Positions 1 through 9,513 are shown, counted from the first letter of the stretch. The stretch: 64,000 nt of DNA from Micromonospora rifamycinica (GCF_900090265.1 NZ_LT607752.1:6764001-6828000); one strand, 5' to 3'. Notes: generated by a model from the letters alone, not told the origin. Program-made: numbers and translations.

Positions 1-1439
1 CCGGTGGCCCCGCTACCCGTGGCCCCGCCAACGGTGGCCCGGCTACCGGTGGTTCGGCTCCGGTGCCCGGCGCTGGGTCCGGCACCGGGGGTCCGCAACC
101 CGCAGGACCCGGGCCGGTGGCGGCCCGTCCGCCAGGTGTGCCGGGGCGGGACGCGGCGGTGGCGTCGCCCACGTCCGGCGCCCCCCGGGTCGGTGTCCCG
201 GTCCCGAACGGCGCTGCCGGGCCACGCCCGGTGGGAACCGCAGGGGACACCGCCCCCCCTGACGCCGCCGCCCTGGCGGGTCCGCGGCTCGGCGTGCCCG
301 ACCCGGGTGCCCCGCGCCCTCCCGCCCCGGCACGCGGCACGGCCCGGCCGGGGGACACGGCCACCGGTCCTGCCCGGCCGGACGGCCCCGCCACCGGTAC
401 CGCCCGGCCGCCCGTACCCCCGGGGGAGGCACGTGGTGTCCCCGGGCCGGCGGCCGGCGGCCGGCGGTCCGGGCCGCATCCCGAGGCCGGTCCCCGGCCC
501 GCCGATGCCGGTGGGGCCGTCGCCGGGCCGGCGGTGGCCCGCGCCACCGTGCCGGGCGTACGCCCGGATGCCGGGCCGGAGGAGACCACCGGGCGGGCGG
601 CCCCGCCGGTGCGCCCACCCGACCGGGTGGAGTCGGCCGGCGTGGCGACCGTCCCGGCGGCCGGTCGGGCCGAGAGCCCGGGGGTGGCCCGGGTGACGCC
701 ACCGGACGGCGTCCGGTCCGATCCGGACGGGTCTGCGGGCGGTGGGCCGTTGCGTCCGGCGACGCAGGACGATGCGGATGGTGCCGACCCCGACGGTGCC
801 GGGTCGCGCCGCCGGACGGGACCACGGCGTCGCCTGCGGCTGGGGCTCCTGGTGCTGGTCAGCGTGGTGCTGCTCGGGGCGCTCCCGCTCTACTTCGGGA
901 TGCGGACGCTGAGCCGGGATCCGGTCTTCGACACCCTCGACGAGTTGGGTGTGCCGGGCTGGGCGACGGCGCAGACGGTGGACAACGTCAGCGGTAGCCG
1001 CTGGTGCCTGCAGGACTGCCGGTTGCGGGAGCGCACCGTGGAGTCCGACCGCGCACCGGAGGAGACCTCCCGGGTCTACGAGCAGGCGCTACGGGCGGAG
1101 GGCTGGCGGCGGTGGGAGGTCACCCGGTGCCCGGAGCAGCCGGCCAAGGGCAGCTACACCTGCTGGCGGCGGGACGAGTTGACCCTCGACCTGTGGGTGC
1201 GGGAACCGACCTGCGCCCCACCGCCGGTGAGCGGGGAGCCGGCGGTGCCGCCGGTGACCCCGACCGCGCCCGCGGCGGGGGAGTGCGGCGGCTCGTTGGT
1301 GTCGGTGAAGGTCCGCAACGCGATCGACGACGAGCGGACCCGGCCACAGCCGAGCACCGACCCGTCACTGACCGGTGAGGACCCGTTCCCGACGATCACC
1401 GACGATCCGCTCGGTGGCCTGACACGCTCACCGTCCTGA
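1..1439 (+). CDS. Pro/Ala-rich single-pass membrane protein (5' end missing)
   Basis: The frame is open from the window edge, so the start lies upstream. The first ~250 visible residues are a low-complexity Pro/Gly/Ala/Arg tract, presumably disordered and cytoplasmic. One membrane helix follows (around 829-900, LGLLVLVSVVLLGAL), then a ~180-residue domain with several cysteines (CLQDC, CPEQ, CWRR, CGG), probably exported and disulphide-bonded. I recognise no family. Its place just upstream of the DUF948/alaS genes is typical of uncharacterised actinobacterial membrane proteins. Composition makes the exact N-terminal frame uncertain, but the C-terminal half is convincing. Confidence 0.6.
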   Translation, partial: GGPATRGPANGGPATGGSAPVPGAGSGTGGPQPAGPGPVAARPPGVPGRDAAVASPTSGAPRVGVPVPNGAAGPRPVGTAGDTAPPDAAALAGPRLGVPDPGAPRPPAPARGTARPGDTATGPARPDGPATGTARPPVPPGEARGVPGPAAGGRRSGPHPEAGPRPADAGGAVAGPAVARATVPGVRPDAGPEETTGRAAPPVRPPDRVESAGVATVPAAGRAESPGVARVTPPDGVRSDPDGSAGGGPLRPATQDDADGADPDGAGSRRRTGPRRRLRLGLLVLVSVVLLGALPLYFGMRTLSRDPVFDTLDELGVPGWATAQTVDNVSGSRWCLQDCRLRERTVESDRAPEETSRVYEQALRAEGWRRWEVTRCPEQPAKGSYTCWRRDELTLDLWVREPTCAPPPVSGEPAVPPVTPTAPAAGECGGSLVSVKVRNAIDDERTRPQPSTDPSLTGEDPFPTITDDPLGGLTRSPS

Positions 1440-1540
1440 GCCGGCTTCCATCACGGACGGTAGGGTCTGGGGCTGGCAGGCACGCCTGCTCCCGATGACC
1501 CTGCGCGGGTCGTGCCGCGATGCGGGCACCCGGGTCGCGT

Positions 1541-1565
1541 GTTCCGGGGCGTTGTGCCCCGGAAC
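1541..1565 (+). promoter_or_regulatory. Perfect 10-bp hairpin in leader of DUF948 gene
   Basis: GTTCCGGGGC and GCCCCGGAAC form a perfect 10-bp stem around the loop GTTGT. It ends 8 bases before the GAGGAGG ribosome-binding site at 1574-1580. It could terminate the upstream gene or hold back translation of the next; there is no T-tract. Confidence 0.5.
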
Positions 1566-1586
1566 CCCTGCTTGAGGAGGACATGC

Positions 1587-2048
1587 GTGGATGGTGGACA
1601 GATCGCTGCGCTGATCGCGGCCGGCGCGTTCCTGATGCTGGTGCTCGTGCTGGCGGTGCCGATCCTGCGGTTGCGGCACACGGTGGACGCGACGACCCGG
1701 ATGATCAACGACCTCAACGAGCAGACCGCCCCGCTGCTGGGGGACGTCAACACCACGGTGAAGAACGTGAACGTCGCCCTGGAGCAGGTGCAGACCTCCC
1801 TCGACGGGGTGAACCTGCAGCTCGCGAAGGTCGACACGATGACCAGCCACGCGCAGAACGTCACCGCGAACGTGGCGAACCTGGCCACCGTCGTCTCGGC
1901 CGCCGCGGCGAACCCGCTGGTGAAGGTGGCGGCCTTCGGGTACGGCGTGCGCCGGGCCGCCTCGGCGCGGCGGACCGCGGAGACCGAGCGTGAGGTGCGC
2001 GACACCATCAAGCAGCAGCGTCGGGCCGCCCGGCGCGGCAACAGCTGA
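1587..2048 (+). CDS. DUF948 membrane protein
   Basis: A 153-residue protein. One N-terminal helix (IAALIAAGAFLMLVLVLAVPIL, residues ~5-27) is followed by a heptad-like segment (~30-110) rich in Asn, Val, Leu and Thr, as in DUF948 proteins, then a basic tail (RRAARRGNS). The GTG at 1587 is chosen because GAGGAGG lies 6 bases upstream; earlier in-frame starts lack such a site. Proteins of this family sit just upstream of alaS in many actinomycetes. The function is unknown; envelope-associated scaffolding is a guess. Confidence 0.8.
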   Translation: MDGGQIAALIAAGAFLMLVLVLAVPILRLRHTVDATTRMINDLNEQTAPLLGDVNTTVKNVNVALEQVQTSLDGVNLQLAKVDTMTSHAQNVTANVANLATVVSAAAANPLVKVAAFGYGVRRAASARRTAETEREVRDTIKQQRRAARRGNS

Positions 2049-2081
2049 TCCGGCCCGACGCCGCACAGGAGGAATGGCGAC

Positions 2082-2387
2082 ATGAGGCGACTTTTCTGGC
2101 TAGGCATCGGGCTGGCCGTGGGCGTGGTGGTGGTCCGCAAGGCCACCCGGACCGCGCAGGCGTACACCCCGGCCGGCATCGCCAGCGGGCTGTCCGAATC
2201 CGCTGGCGGTCTGGTCGAGTCGCTGCGTAGCTTCGTGGAGGACGTACGGATCGGGATGGCCGAGCGCGAGCAGGAGATCCACGAGGCGTTCGCCCGCGGT
2301 GAGGCGTTCGACGACCAGTTCGCCGAGCTGCGGGAGGACCCGCGCATCGGTGACCGAGAGATCTTTCCGGAGGAACCCCAGCGATGA
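2082..2387 (+). CDS. Small membrane-anchored hypothetical protein
   Basis: A 101-residue protein with a short N-terminal hydrophobic segment (LFWLGIGLAVGVVVV, ~4-18) and an acidic C-terminal half (EREQEIHEAF...EEPQR). AGGAGG lies 9 bases before the ATG. The stop overlaps the alaS start, so it is probably translated together with alaS. Small proteins of this kind between the DUF948 gene and alaS are conserved in related actinomycetes; no function is known to me. Confidence 0.75.
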   Translation: MRRLFWLGIGLAVGVVVVRKATRTAQAYTPAGIASGLSESAGGLVESLRSFVEDVRIGMAEREQEIHEAFARGEAFDDQFAELREDPRIGDREIFPEEPQR

Positions 2388-5062
2388 AGACGGCGGAGAT
2401 CAAGCGGCGGTACCTCGCCCACTTCGAGGCGAACGGGCACACCGTGGTGCCGTCCGCTCCGCTGCCCGCCATCAGCGACCCGAACCTGCTGTTCGTCAAC
2501 GCCGGCATGGTGCAGTTCGTCCCGTACTTCCTGGGGCAGCAGACCCCGGCGTACCGGCGGGCGGTGAGCGTGCAGAAGTGTCTGCGTACGCCGGACATCG
2601 ACGAGGTCGGCAAGACCAGCCGGCACGGCACGTTCTTCCAGATGAACGGCAACTTCTCCTTCGGTGACTACTTCAAGGCCGGGGCGATCCCGCTGGCCTG
2701 GGAGCTGGTCACCAAGCCGGTCGCCGAGGGCGGCTACGGGCTGGACCCGGAGCGGATCTGGCCGACGGTCTACCTCGACGACGACGAGGCGTTCGAGATC
2801 TGGCGGTCGGTGGGGGTGCCGGTGGAGCGGATCGTCCGCCGGGGCAAGAAGGACAACTACTGGTCGATGGGGATTCCCGGCCCGGCCGGACCCTGCTCCG
2901 AGCTGTTCTACGATCGCGGCCCGGAGTACGGGCGCGAGGGCGGCCCGGAGGTCGACGAGGACCGGTACATGGAGTTCTGGAACCTCGTCTTCATGCAGTA
3001 CGAGATCGCCGACGTCCGGAGCAAGGAAGAGTTCCGGATCGTCGACGAGCTGCCGGCGAAGAACATCGACACCGGTATGGGCCTGGAGCGGATGGCCTCG
3101 ATCCTGCAGGGTGTCGACAACCTGTACGAGATCGACGAGGTGCGGCCGATCCTGGACCGGGCGGCGGAGCTGACCGGCAAGCGGTACGGCGCGCACTCGG
3201 GTCACGTGGCGAGCGAGTCGCACCCGGACGACGTACGGCTGCGGGTGGTCGCCGACCACGTGCGGACCGCGCTGATGCTGATCGGCGACGGGGTGACCCC
3301 GAGCAACGAGGGGCGCGGCTACGTGCTGCGCCGGATCATGCGGCGGGCGATCCGGGCGGTGCGGCTGCTGGGCTGGCAGGAGCGGGCGTTGCCGGAGCTG
3401 CTGCCGGTGGCCCGGGACTGCATGTCCCCGTCGTACCCGGAGCTGGCGCAGGAGTTCGACCGGATCTCGCAGTACGCGTACACCGAGGAGGACGCGTTCC
3501 TGTCGACGCTGCGGGCGGGCACGACGATCCTGGACACGGCGATCGCGGAAACCCGGTCGGCGGGGAGGCCGGCACTGTCCGGGGAGAAGGCGTTCCAGCT
3601 GCACGACACCTACGGTTTCCCGATCGACCTGACCCTGGAGATCGCCGCCGAGCAGGGGCTCCAGGTCGACGCGGAGGGCTTCCGGCGGCTGATGGCCGAC
3701 CAGCGCAACCGGGCGAAGGCCGACGCGCAGGCGCGCAAGACCGGGCACACCGACGTGTCGGCGTACCGGTCGGTGCGCGACGACGGCGGCGAGGTGGAGT
3801 TCACCGGCTACACCGAGCTGCGCCGGGAGTCCCGGGTCCGGGCGCTGCTGAGCGGTGGGGCGACGGTCGGCGCGGCGGTCGAGGGCGAGACGGTCGAGCT
3901 GGTGCTCGACACCACCCCGTTCTATGCCGAGGGCGGCGGTCAGCAGCCCGACCAGGGGCTGATCACCGTGGGTGCCGGGCAGGTCGAGGTCTTCGACGTG
4001 CAGCAGCCGGTGCCGGGCCTGATCGTGCACCGGGCGAAGGTGGTCCGGGGTGAGGTACGCGCCGGGGAGACCGGCTTCGCGGAGATCGACGTGACCCGGC
4101 GGCGGGCCATCTCCCGGTCGCACACCGCGACCCACCTGGTGCACCAGACCATGCGCAACTTCCTCGGTGAGTCGGCGACCCAGGCGGGTTCGTTGAACGC
4201 CCCGGGCCGGCTGAGGTTCGACTTCAACACCCCCGCCGGGGTGTCGCCGAGCGTGCTGCACGACGTGGAGCAGCAGGTCAACGAGGTGCTGTTGGCGGAC
4301 CTGGAGGTGAACGCCTTCATCACCACCCAGGAGGAGGCGCGGCGGATCGGCGCGATGGCGCTGTTCGGCGAGAAGTACGGCGAGCGGGTCCGGGTCGTCG
4401 AGGTCGGCGACTACGCCCGGGAGCTGTGCGGCGGCACCCACGTGGCCCGTTCCGCCCAGCTCGGCCTGGTGAAGATCCTCTCCGAGGCGTCGGTGGGCTC
4501 CGGGGTGCGCCGGATCGAGGCGCTGGTCGGGATGGACGCGTTCGGCTTCCTGGCCCGCGAGCACCTGCTGGTGTCCCGGCTGGCGGAGCTGTTCCGGGTG
4601 CCCGGCGAGCAGGTCGCCGACCGGGTGGAGCAGACCGTCACCCAGCTGCGGGACGCCGAGAAGGAGCTGGAGAAGCTCCGCGCCCAGTTGGTGCTGGGCG
4701 GGGCGGCGGCGCTGGCCGGGCAGGCGAAGGACGTCCGTGGGGTGGCGTACGTCGGCACCGAGGCGCCGGAGGGCGCGGCCGGCAACGACGTGCGGACCCT
4801 GGCCCAGGAGATCCGCGGCAAGATCGATCCGGCCCGGCCGGCGGTGGTGGCGGTGGCGGCCCGATCCAACGGCAAGGCATCCCTGGTGGTGGCCGTGAAC
4901 GCGGCGGCCCGTGGGCGCGGTCTGGCGGCGAACGACCTGGTCAAGGCGGCCTTCTCCGGTCGTGGCGGGGGCAGTCCGGACGTGGCGCAGGGTGGTGGCC
5001 TGCCCGCCGCCGAGGCGCCGAACCTGCTGCTCACGGTCGAGAAGGCGATCGCCGACGCGTGA
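2384..5062 (+). CDS. alaS: Alanyl-tRNA synthetase
   Basis: Charges tRNA-Ala with alanine in the cytoplasm. At 892 residues it is full length. The class II catalytic core is N-terminal (HFEANGHTVVPSAPL; FFQMNGNFSFGDYFK). The editing domain carries the zinc-binding RSHTATHLVH near residue 578 and CGGTH near 683. The C-Ala region follows, including an AEKELEKLRAQL coiled coil. The ATG overlaps the preceding small gene by 4 bases. A perfect 17-bp hairpin follows 11 bases after the stop. Confidence 0.98.
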   Translation: MKTAEIKRRYLAHFEANGHTVVPSAPLPAISDPNLLFVNAGMVQFVPYFLGQQTPAYRRAVSVQKCLRTPDIDEVGKTSRHGTFFQMNGNFSFGDYFKAGAIPLAWELVTKPVAEGGYGLDPERIWPTVYLDDDEAFEIWRSVGVPVERIVRRGKKDNYWSMGIPGPAGPCSELFYDRGPEYGREGGPEVDEDRYMEFWNLVFMQYEIADVRSKEEFRIVDELPAKNIDTGMGLERMASILQGVDNLYEIDEVRPILDRAAELTGKRYGAHSGHVASESHPDDVRLRVVADHVRTALMLIGDGVTPSNEGRGYVLRRIMRRAIRAVRLLGWQERALPELLPVARDCMSPSYPELAQEFDRISQYAYTEEDAFLSTLRAGTTILDTAIAETRSAGRPALSGEKAFQLHDTYGFPIDLTLEIAAEQGLQVDAEGFRRLMADQRNRAKADAQARKTGHTDVSAYRSVRDDGGEVEFTGYTELRRESRVRALLSGGATVGAAVEGETVELVLDTTPFYAEGGGQQPDQGLITVGAGQVEVFDVQQPVPGLIVHRAKVVRGEVRAGETGFAEIDVTRRRAISRSHTATHLVHQTMRNFLGESATQAGSLNAPGRLRFDFNTPAGVSPSVLHDVEQQVNEVLLADLEVNAFITTQEEARRIGAMALFGEKYGERVRVVEVGDYARELCGGTHVARSAQLGLVKILSEASVGSGVRRIEALVGMDAFGFLAREHLLVSRLAELFRVPGEQVADRVEQTVTQLRDAEKELEKLRAQLVLGGAAALAGQAKDVRGVAYVGTEAPEGAAGNDVRTLAQEIRGKIDPARPAVVAVAARSNGKASLVVAVNAAARGRGLAANDLVKAAFSGRGGGSPDVAQGGGLPAAEAPNLLLTVEKAIADA

Positions 5063-5073
5063 CGGGACAGCGT

Positions 5074-5113
5074 ACGGACCAGGGCGGACCGGAGATGGTC
5101 CGCCCTGGTCCGT
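5074..5113 (+). terminator. Hairpin terminator after alaS
   Basis: The arms 5074-5090 and 5097-5113 are perfectly complementary over 17 bp (ACGGACCAGGGCGGACC) around the loop GGAGAT. There is no T-tract, as is usual in high-GC actinomycetes. It lies only 22 bases upstream of the ruvX start, so it may attenuate read-through between alaS and ruvX. Confidence 0.75.
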
Positions 5114-5135
5114 CATCGGGGAGGGTGAGCCTGCC

Positions 5136-5597
5136 GTGACCGAGTGGTCCCGTGGGGTCCGGTTGGGTGTCGACGTCGGTCAGGTGCGGGTGGGGGTGGC
5201 CCGGTCCGATCCGCACGGGGTACTGGCCACTCCGCTGGTCACCCTGGCCCGGGACCAGCGCACCGGCCCGGAGGCGGTGCCGACCGATCTCGCCCGGCTC
5301 GCCGAGCTGGTCGCCGAGTACGAGGCCGTCGAGGTGGTGGTCGGGCTGCCGGTCAACCTGGCCGGTCGGCACGGGCCGGCGGCCCAGCACGTGTCGGCGT
5401 ACGCGGACCGGTTGGCCGAGGTGATAGCCCCGGTTCCGGTGACCCTCACCGACGAGAGGATGTCAACTGTCGTCGCGTCTCGTAGGCTTGCCGAGCGGGG
5501 CGTCCGGGGAAAGCGCCAACGCGCGGTGGTGGATCAGGCCGCCGCGGTCGAGATCCTGCAGAGCTGGCTGGAAGCGCAGCGGAGGCGGACGGAATGA
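5136..5597 (+). CDS. ruvX: Putative Holliday junction resolvase, YqgF/RuvX family
   Basis: A 153-residue RNase-H-fold nuclease of the YqgF family, implicated in Holliday-junction resolution or pre-16S rRNA processing. The first catalytic strand is GVDVGQVRVGVA with its Asp; EVVVGLPVNLAG and TLTDERMSTV follow, and the final motif is VDQAAAVEILQSWL. GTG 5136 is chosen because the upstream part of the longer frame lies in the alaS terminator and has no homology. The stop overlaps the start of mltG. The alaS-ruvX-mltG-aroE order is standard in actinobacteria. Confidence 0.92.
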   Translation: MTEWSRGVRLGVDVGQVRVGVARSDPHGVLATPLVTLARDQRTGPEAVPTDLARLAELVAEYEAVEVVVGLPVNLAGRHGPAAQHVSAYADRLAEVIAPVPVTLTDERMSTVVASRRLAERGVRGKRQRAVVDQAAAVEILQSWLEAQRRRTE

Positions 5598-6835
5598 TCG
5601 ACGATCTGGACCTCGGGTTCGACGAGCAGGAAAGGGGGGAGAGGGGAGAGAAGGGCCGGCACCGGCGGGGCTTCGTCAACCGGCGCAACGGCGGCGGCTC
5701 CGGCAAGTCGGGCGGCGGCCCCGGCAAGACCATCTTCGCGCTGCTGATGGCCCTGGTGTTGCTGGGCGGCATCGGTGGTGGGGCCTTCTACGGCTTCGAC
5801 CGGATCCGCAACCACTTCATCACCCCGGACTTCGACGGTCCGGGCACCGGTGAGGCGCTGGTCGACGTCAAGACCGGTGACACCGCGACCGACATCGGCA
5901 ACTCCCTGTACGACGCCGGCGTGGTCAAGAGCACCAAGGCGTTCATCGAGGCGGCTGAGGAGAACGCGCTCAGCAAGAACATCCAGGTCGGCCGGTACAA
6001 GGTCAAGAAGGAGATGCGCGCCTCGGACGCGCTCACCCTGTTGCTGGATCCCAAGAGCCGGGTGGTCAACGGGGTCACCATCCCCGAGGGCATGATCACG
6101 CTGGCCATCTACGACCTGCTGGCCAAGGAGACCAAGATCCCGGTCGGCGAGTTCAAGACCGCCGCGAAGGATCCGGTCAAGTTGGGCGTTCCCGAGTTCT
6201 GGTTCAACCGCAAGGACGGCAAGAAGGGGCCCCGGAGCCTGGAGGGCTTCCTCTACCCGGCCACCTACGAGCTGCCGCCGAAGGCGACCGCCGCGCAGAT
6301 CCTGTCGATGATGGTGGACAAGTTCCTCGACGTGACGGAGGAGATGAAGTTCGTCGAGACGGTCGAGGCGGACCGCGGCATCTCGCCGTACGAGGCGTTG
6401 ATCACGGCGTCGATCGCGCAGGCCGAGTCGGTCAACCACGTGGACATGCCGAAGGTGGCCCGGGTGATCTACAACCGGGTCTACACCGACCGCTACCACT
6501 GCAAGTGCCTGGAGATCGACAGCGCGATCAACTACTGGCTGCGGTTGCAGGGCAAGAACCCGAAGGACTCCGACATCCTCAAGCAGTCCGAGCTGAACGA
6601 CCCGAGGAACCCGTACCGGACGCACGGCGCGGACGGGCTGACCATCACCCCGATCAGCAACCCGGGCGAGGACGCCCTCAAGGGGGCGATGAGCCCGCCC
6701 AACGGCACCTGGGTCTACTTCATGACCGTCGACAAGAAGGGCACCATGGGGTACGGCACGACCGACGCCGACTTCCGTGACCTGCAACGCCAGATGTGCA
6801 CCAACGGCGTGCTGAGCGGAGAGAACTGCCGGTGA
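5594..6835 (+). CDS. mltG: Endolytic transglycosylase MltG (YceG-like)
   Basis: Predicted to cut nascent peptidoglycan glycan strands at the outer face of the membrane and so limit strand length. The protein has 413 residues: a Gly/Lys/Arg-rich cytoplasmic head, one membrane helix (~45-67, FALLMALVLLGGIGGGAFYGF), a LysM-like region (~90-160) and the YceG domain. The glutamate of ASIAQAES (residue 278) lies where the catalytic Glu is expected, followed by KVARVIYNR. It overlaps ruvX and aroE by 4 bases at each end, so the genes are likely co-translated. Confidence 0.95.
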   Translation: MIDDLDLGFDEQERGERGEKGRHRRGFVNRRNGGGSGKSGGGPGKTIFALLMALVLLGGIGGGAFYGFDRIRNHFITPDFDGPGTGEALVDVKTGDTATDIGNSLYDAGVVKSTKAFIEAAEENALSKNIQVGRYKVKKEMRASDALTLLLDPKSRVVNGVTIPEGMITLAIYDLLAKETKIPVGEFKTAAKDPVKLGVPEFWFNRKDGKKGPRSLEGFLYPATYELPPKATAAQILSMMVDKFLDVTEEMKFVETVEADRGISPYEALITASIAQAESVNHVDMPKVARVIYNRVYTDRYHCKCLEIDSAINYWLRLQGKNPKDSDILKQSELNDPRNPYRTHGADGLTITPISNPGEDALKGAMSPPNGTWVYFMTVDKKGTMGYGTTDADFRDLQRQMCTNGVLSGENCR

Positions 6836-7641
6836 GGGCCGCGGTGCTCGGTCGGCCGATCGCCCACTCGCTCTCCCCGGTGATCCACGAGGCGGGCTAC
6901 GCCGCCGCCGGGCTCGCCGGCTGGTCGTACACCCGGATCGAGTGCGGGGCCGAGGAGCTGCCGGCGCTGGTCGCCGGCCTGGGTCCGGAGTGGGCCGGGC
7001 TGTCGGTGACCATGCCGGGCAAGGAGGCGGCGCTCGCGGTGGCCGACCGGGCGTCGCCGGTCGCCACCGCCGTCGGCGCGGCCAACACGCTGGTACGGCG
7101 TCCCGACGGCTCCTGGTACGCCGACAACACCGACGTGACCGGCATGGTGACGGTGCTGACCTCGGCCGGGGTGCGTCCGGGCGGCACCGTCACCGTGCTC
7201 GGGGCCGGGGGCACCGCCCGGGCCGCCGTGGCCGCCGCCGCCCAGCTCGGCGCGACCACGGTGACCGTGGTGGCCCGCCGCCCGTCGGCGGTGGCGCGGC
7301 TGCGGCCGGTGGGCGCGGCCGTCGGGGTGGACGTGGTCGCGGTGGCCTGGCCGGACGCCGCCGCGCACACCCACGCCGACCTGGTGGTCTCCACGGTGCC
7401 GAAGGGGGTCGCCGACCCGTTGGCGGCCGGGGTCGACTGGGGACCGTCCACGGTGCTCTTCGACGCTTTGTACGACCCGTGGCCGACCCCGCTGGCGGCC
7501 TCGGCACTGGCCGGCGGTCTGCGGGTGGTCTCCGGGCTGGATCTGCTGCTGGCCCAGGCCGTCGGACAGTTCACGCAGTTCACCGGGGTGTCGGCACCGG
7601 TCGATGCGATGCGTACCGCCCTCGCCGGTGTCCGGCGCTGA
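6832..7641 (+). CDS. aroE: Shikimate dehydrogenase
   Basis: Reduces 3-dehydroshikimate to shikimate with NADPH. The 269 residues include the substrate-binding SLSPVIH near the N-terminus, the conserved Lys in MPGKEAAL, NTLV and the GAGGTARAA nucleotide-binding loop near residue 123. GTG 6832 overlaps the mltG stop. The remaining shikimate genes (aroC, aroK, aroB, aroQ) resume 15 kb downstream, after the polysaccharide island. Confidence 0.95.
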   Translation: MRAAVLGRPIAHSLSPVIHEAGYAAAGLAGWSYTRIECGAEELPALVAGLGPEWAGLSVTMPGKEAALAVADRASPVATAVGAANTLVRRPDGSWYADNTDVTGMVTVLTSAGVRPGGTVTVLGAGGTARAAVAAAAQLGATTVTVVARRPSAVARLRPVGAAVGVDVVAVAWPDAAAHTHADLVVSTVPKGVADPLAAGVDWGPSTVLFDALYDPWPTPLAASALAGGLRVVSGLDLLLAQAVGQFTQFTGVSAPVDAMRTALAGVRR

Positions 7642-7892
7642 TCGGTCGGTGGTCGCCGTCGCCCGGCGACCGGGTGCCGGCCGTCGCTACCCACCGCGCC
7701 CCATCGCCGACTTTCCGGTCAATCAGGCGCAACCTCGGGAAGCCGGCATTCGTTTGCTGGACCGCCGAAAAGCAACCCCTGTTCTCTTATTCTTTTCTTA
7801 AGTCGTGTCGGCACCGTGATTCCCCACCTGCCATATCCGCTCGTGGTCGATACGCTGCTGCCGGTAATCGTCGCCCACCCGGGGAGTGTTCC

Positions 7893-9398
7893 TTGAGCAG
7901 GCACGGAATCCACCGCGCCCTTCCGGCCATCAGTGGTCGACGCAGGGCGGCCGTCCTCAGTGTCCTGAGCGTCACCGCGATCGGCGGCATCGTGGCCACC
8001 ATGATGCCGCTGATCGCCGCCGAGGTGCCGCCGATCGTGCTCTCCGCCGTCGCGGACACCACCGTCACCCAGGTCCCCCAGGACGGCGACAACGGGATCA
8101 AGACCACCCTGGCCAGCTGTCCGCAGCTCTGCGACGGCAACCGGGTCGGCCAGCGCGACGCCGTGCTGGAGTTCCAGGTACGCGGCCTGCCCGCCGACGC
8201 CGTCGCCGTCAAGGCGTCCCTGCGGGTGTACGCCTGGCAGCAGTTCACCTCCCGGGTCCGGGCGCACGCCGCACAGGGCACCGCCGCGGGGACCGGCGCC
8301 TGGCACCAACGGCCCGTCCTCGGCCCGGCGCTGGCGACCGTCGACCGGGTCAGCCAGGGCTACAACGAGTGGGACGTTTCCGCCGCGGTCAAGGGCAACG
8401 GTCAGGTCACCCTGGCGTTGACCCAGGAGAACTGGAACACCCGGATCTACTGGGCCTCCCGGGAGAACGCCAAGACCACGATCCGGCCGAGCCTGGTGGT
8501 GACGTACCAGCGTGACGGCCGGCTGCCCACCCGGCCGCCGGTCACCACGCCGCCGCCGACCACCGTCGCCCCGACGCCCGCCCCGACCCGGACGGTGCCG
8601 CCGACGCCCACCCGGACGGCCAGTCCGCCCGCGCCGACCACCGCCGCGCCGCGCCCGACGCCGACGGTGCGGCCCGGCACCGACGTGCCCGGCTGGCGGC
8701 TGGTCTGGTCCGACGAGTTCACCGGACCCACCGTCGACCTGAAGCGGTGGAACCTGCGGGACAACGAGGGCCGCGACATCGACAAGGGCTGCAACGTCGA
8801 CGACCCGGACAACACCTTCGTCGCCGACGGGGTGCTGACCCTGCGCGCCCAGCGGGAGACCGCGGTGTGCAGCTCGCAGACCCGGCAGTACACCCAGAGC
8901 TACCTGGACACCATCGGCAAGGCGTCGTTCACCTACGGCCGGTTCGAGATGCGGGCCAAGTCCCCGAATGGGCCGACCGACTCCAAGGGCCTCTGGCCGG
9001 CGTTCTGGCTGCGCCCGGACGACGGCGGCAAGGGCGAGATCGACGTGGTGGAGCTGCCCGGCGGGGCGTCCCTGCACGGGGCCGCCACCCAGGCGATCTT
9101 CTACGACTACACGCCGGTCAAGCAGGACCAGCGGTGGGACTTCCCGACCGGCTACCCGGGTGACGGCTTCCACACGTACACCACCGAGTGGGAGCCGGGG
9201 GTGATCCGCTGGTACATCGACGGCCGGCAGGTGTGGCAGCGCGACCGCAGCACCACCCCGTGGTTCGACGAGGCCTTCAACAAGCCGTTCAACCTGCGGC
9301 TGAACTTCCAGGTCGGTGGCTGGCTGGGCGACCCCGACGCGGCCACCCGGTTCCCGGCCGACTTCCGGGTCGACTACGTCCGCGTCTGGCAGCGCTGA
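7893..9398 (+). CDS. Secreted GH16 glycoside hydrolase with DNRLRE domain
   Basis: Probably cleaves or trims a beta-glucan or other exopolysaccharide outside the cell. The 501 residues comprise a signal/anchor segment (~20-45, after GRRRAA), a DNRLRE/CBM96-like domain (~50-205, ending in ENAKTTIRPSLVVTY), a Thr/Pro linker (~210-270) and a C-terminal GH16 domain. GEIDVVELPG gives the GH16 catalytic triad E382, D384 and E387. The start is a TTG, the only start codon in frame that leaves a signal-like N-terminus; GGGGAG lies 7 bases upstream. The 250-bp upstream gap is AT-richer (7770-7805), suggesting its own promoter. It opens the polysaccharide island. Confidence 0.87.
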   Translation: MSRHGIHRALPAISGRRRAAVLSVLSVTAIGGIVATMMPLIAAEVPPIVLSAVADTTVTQVPQDGDNGIKTTLASCPQLCDGNRVGQRDAVLEFQVRGLPADAVAVKASLRVYAWQQFTSRVRAHAAQGTAAGTGAWHQRPVLGPALATVDRVSQGYNEWDVSAAVKGNGQVTLALTQENWNTRIYWASRENAKTTIRPSLVVTYQRDGRLPTRPPVTTPPPTTVAPTPAPTRTVPPTPTRTASPPAPTTAAPRPTPTVRPGTDVPGWRLVWSDEFTGPTVDLKRWNLRDNEGRDIDKGCNVDDPDNTFVADGVLTLRAQRETAVCSSQTRQYTQSYLDTIGKASFTYGRFEMRAKSPNGPTDSKGLWPAFWLRPDDGGKGEIDVVELPGGASLHGAATQAIFYDYTPVKQDQRWDFPTGYPGDGFHTYTTEWEPGVIRWYIDGRQVWQRDRSTTPWFDEAFNKPFNLRLNFQVGGWLGDPDAATRFPADFRVDYVRVWQR

Positions 9399-9513
9399 GG
9401 CCGGCCCGGCGTCCTACGCCGCCCGGTGGGTCACGGCCCGCCGGGCGGCGGCTCGTCGGCCGGCCCTATCGTGGCCGCCAGCGCGCGGCGGTCGGACGGG
9501 ACAGGTGGAGGGG

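Noticed and set aside
1451..5116. 1221-codon open frame on the minus strand opposite alaS
   Set aside because: His/Gln/Arg/Pro-rich product with no family resemblance. It is the expected antisense shadow of a high-GC gene.
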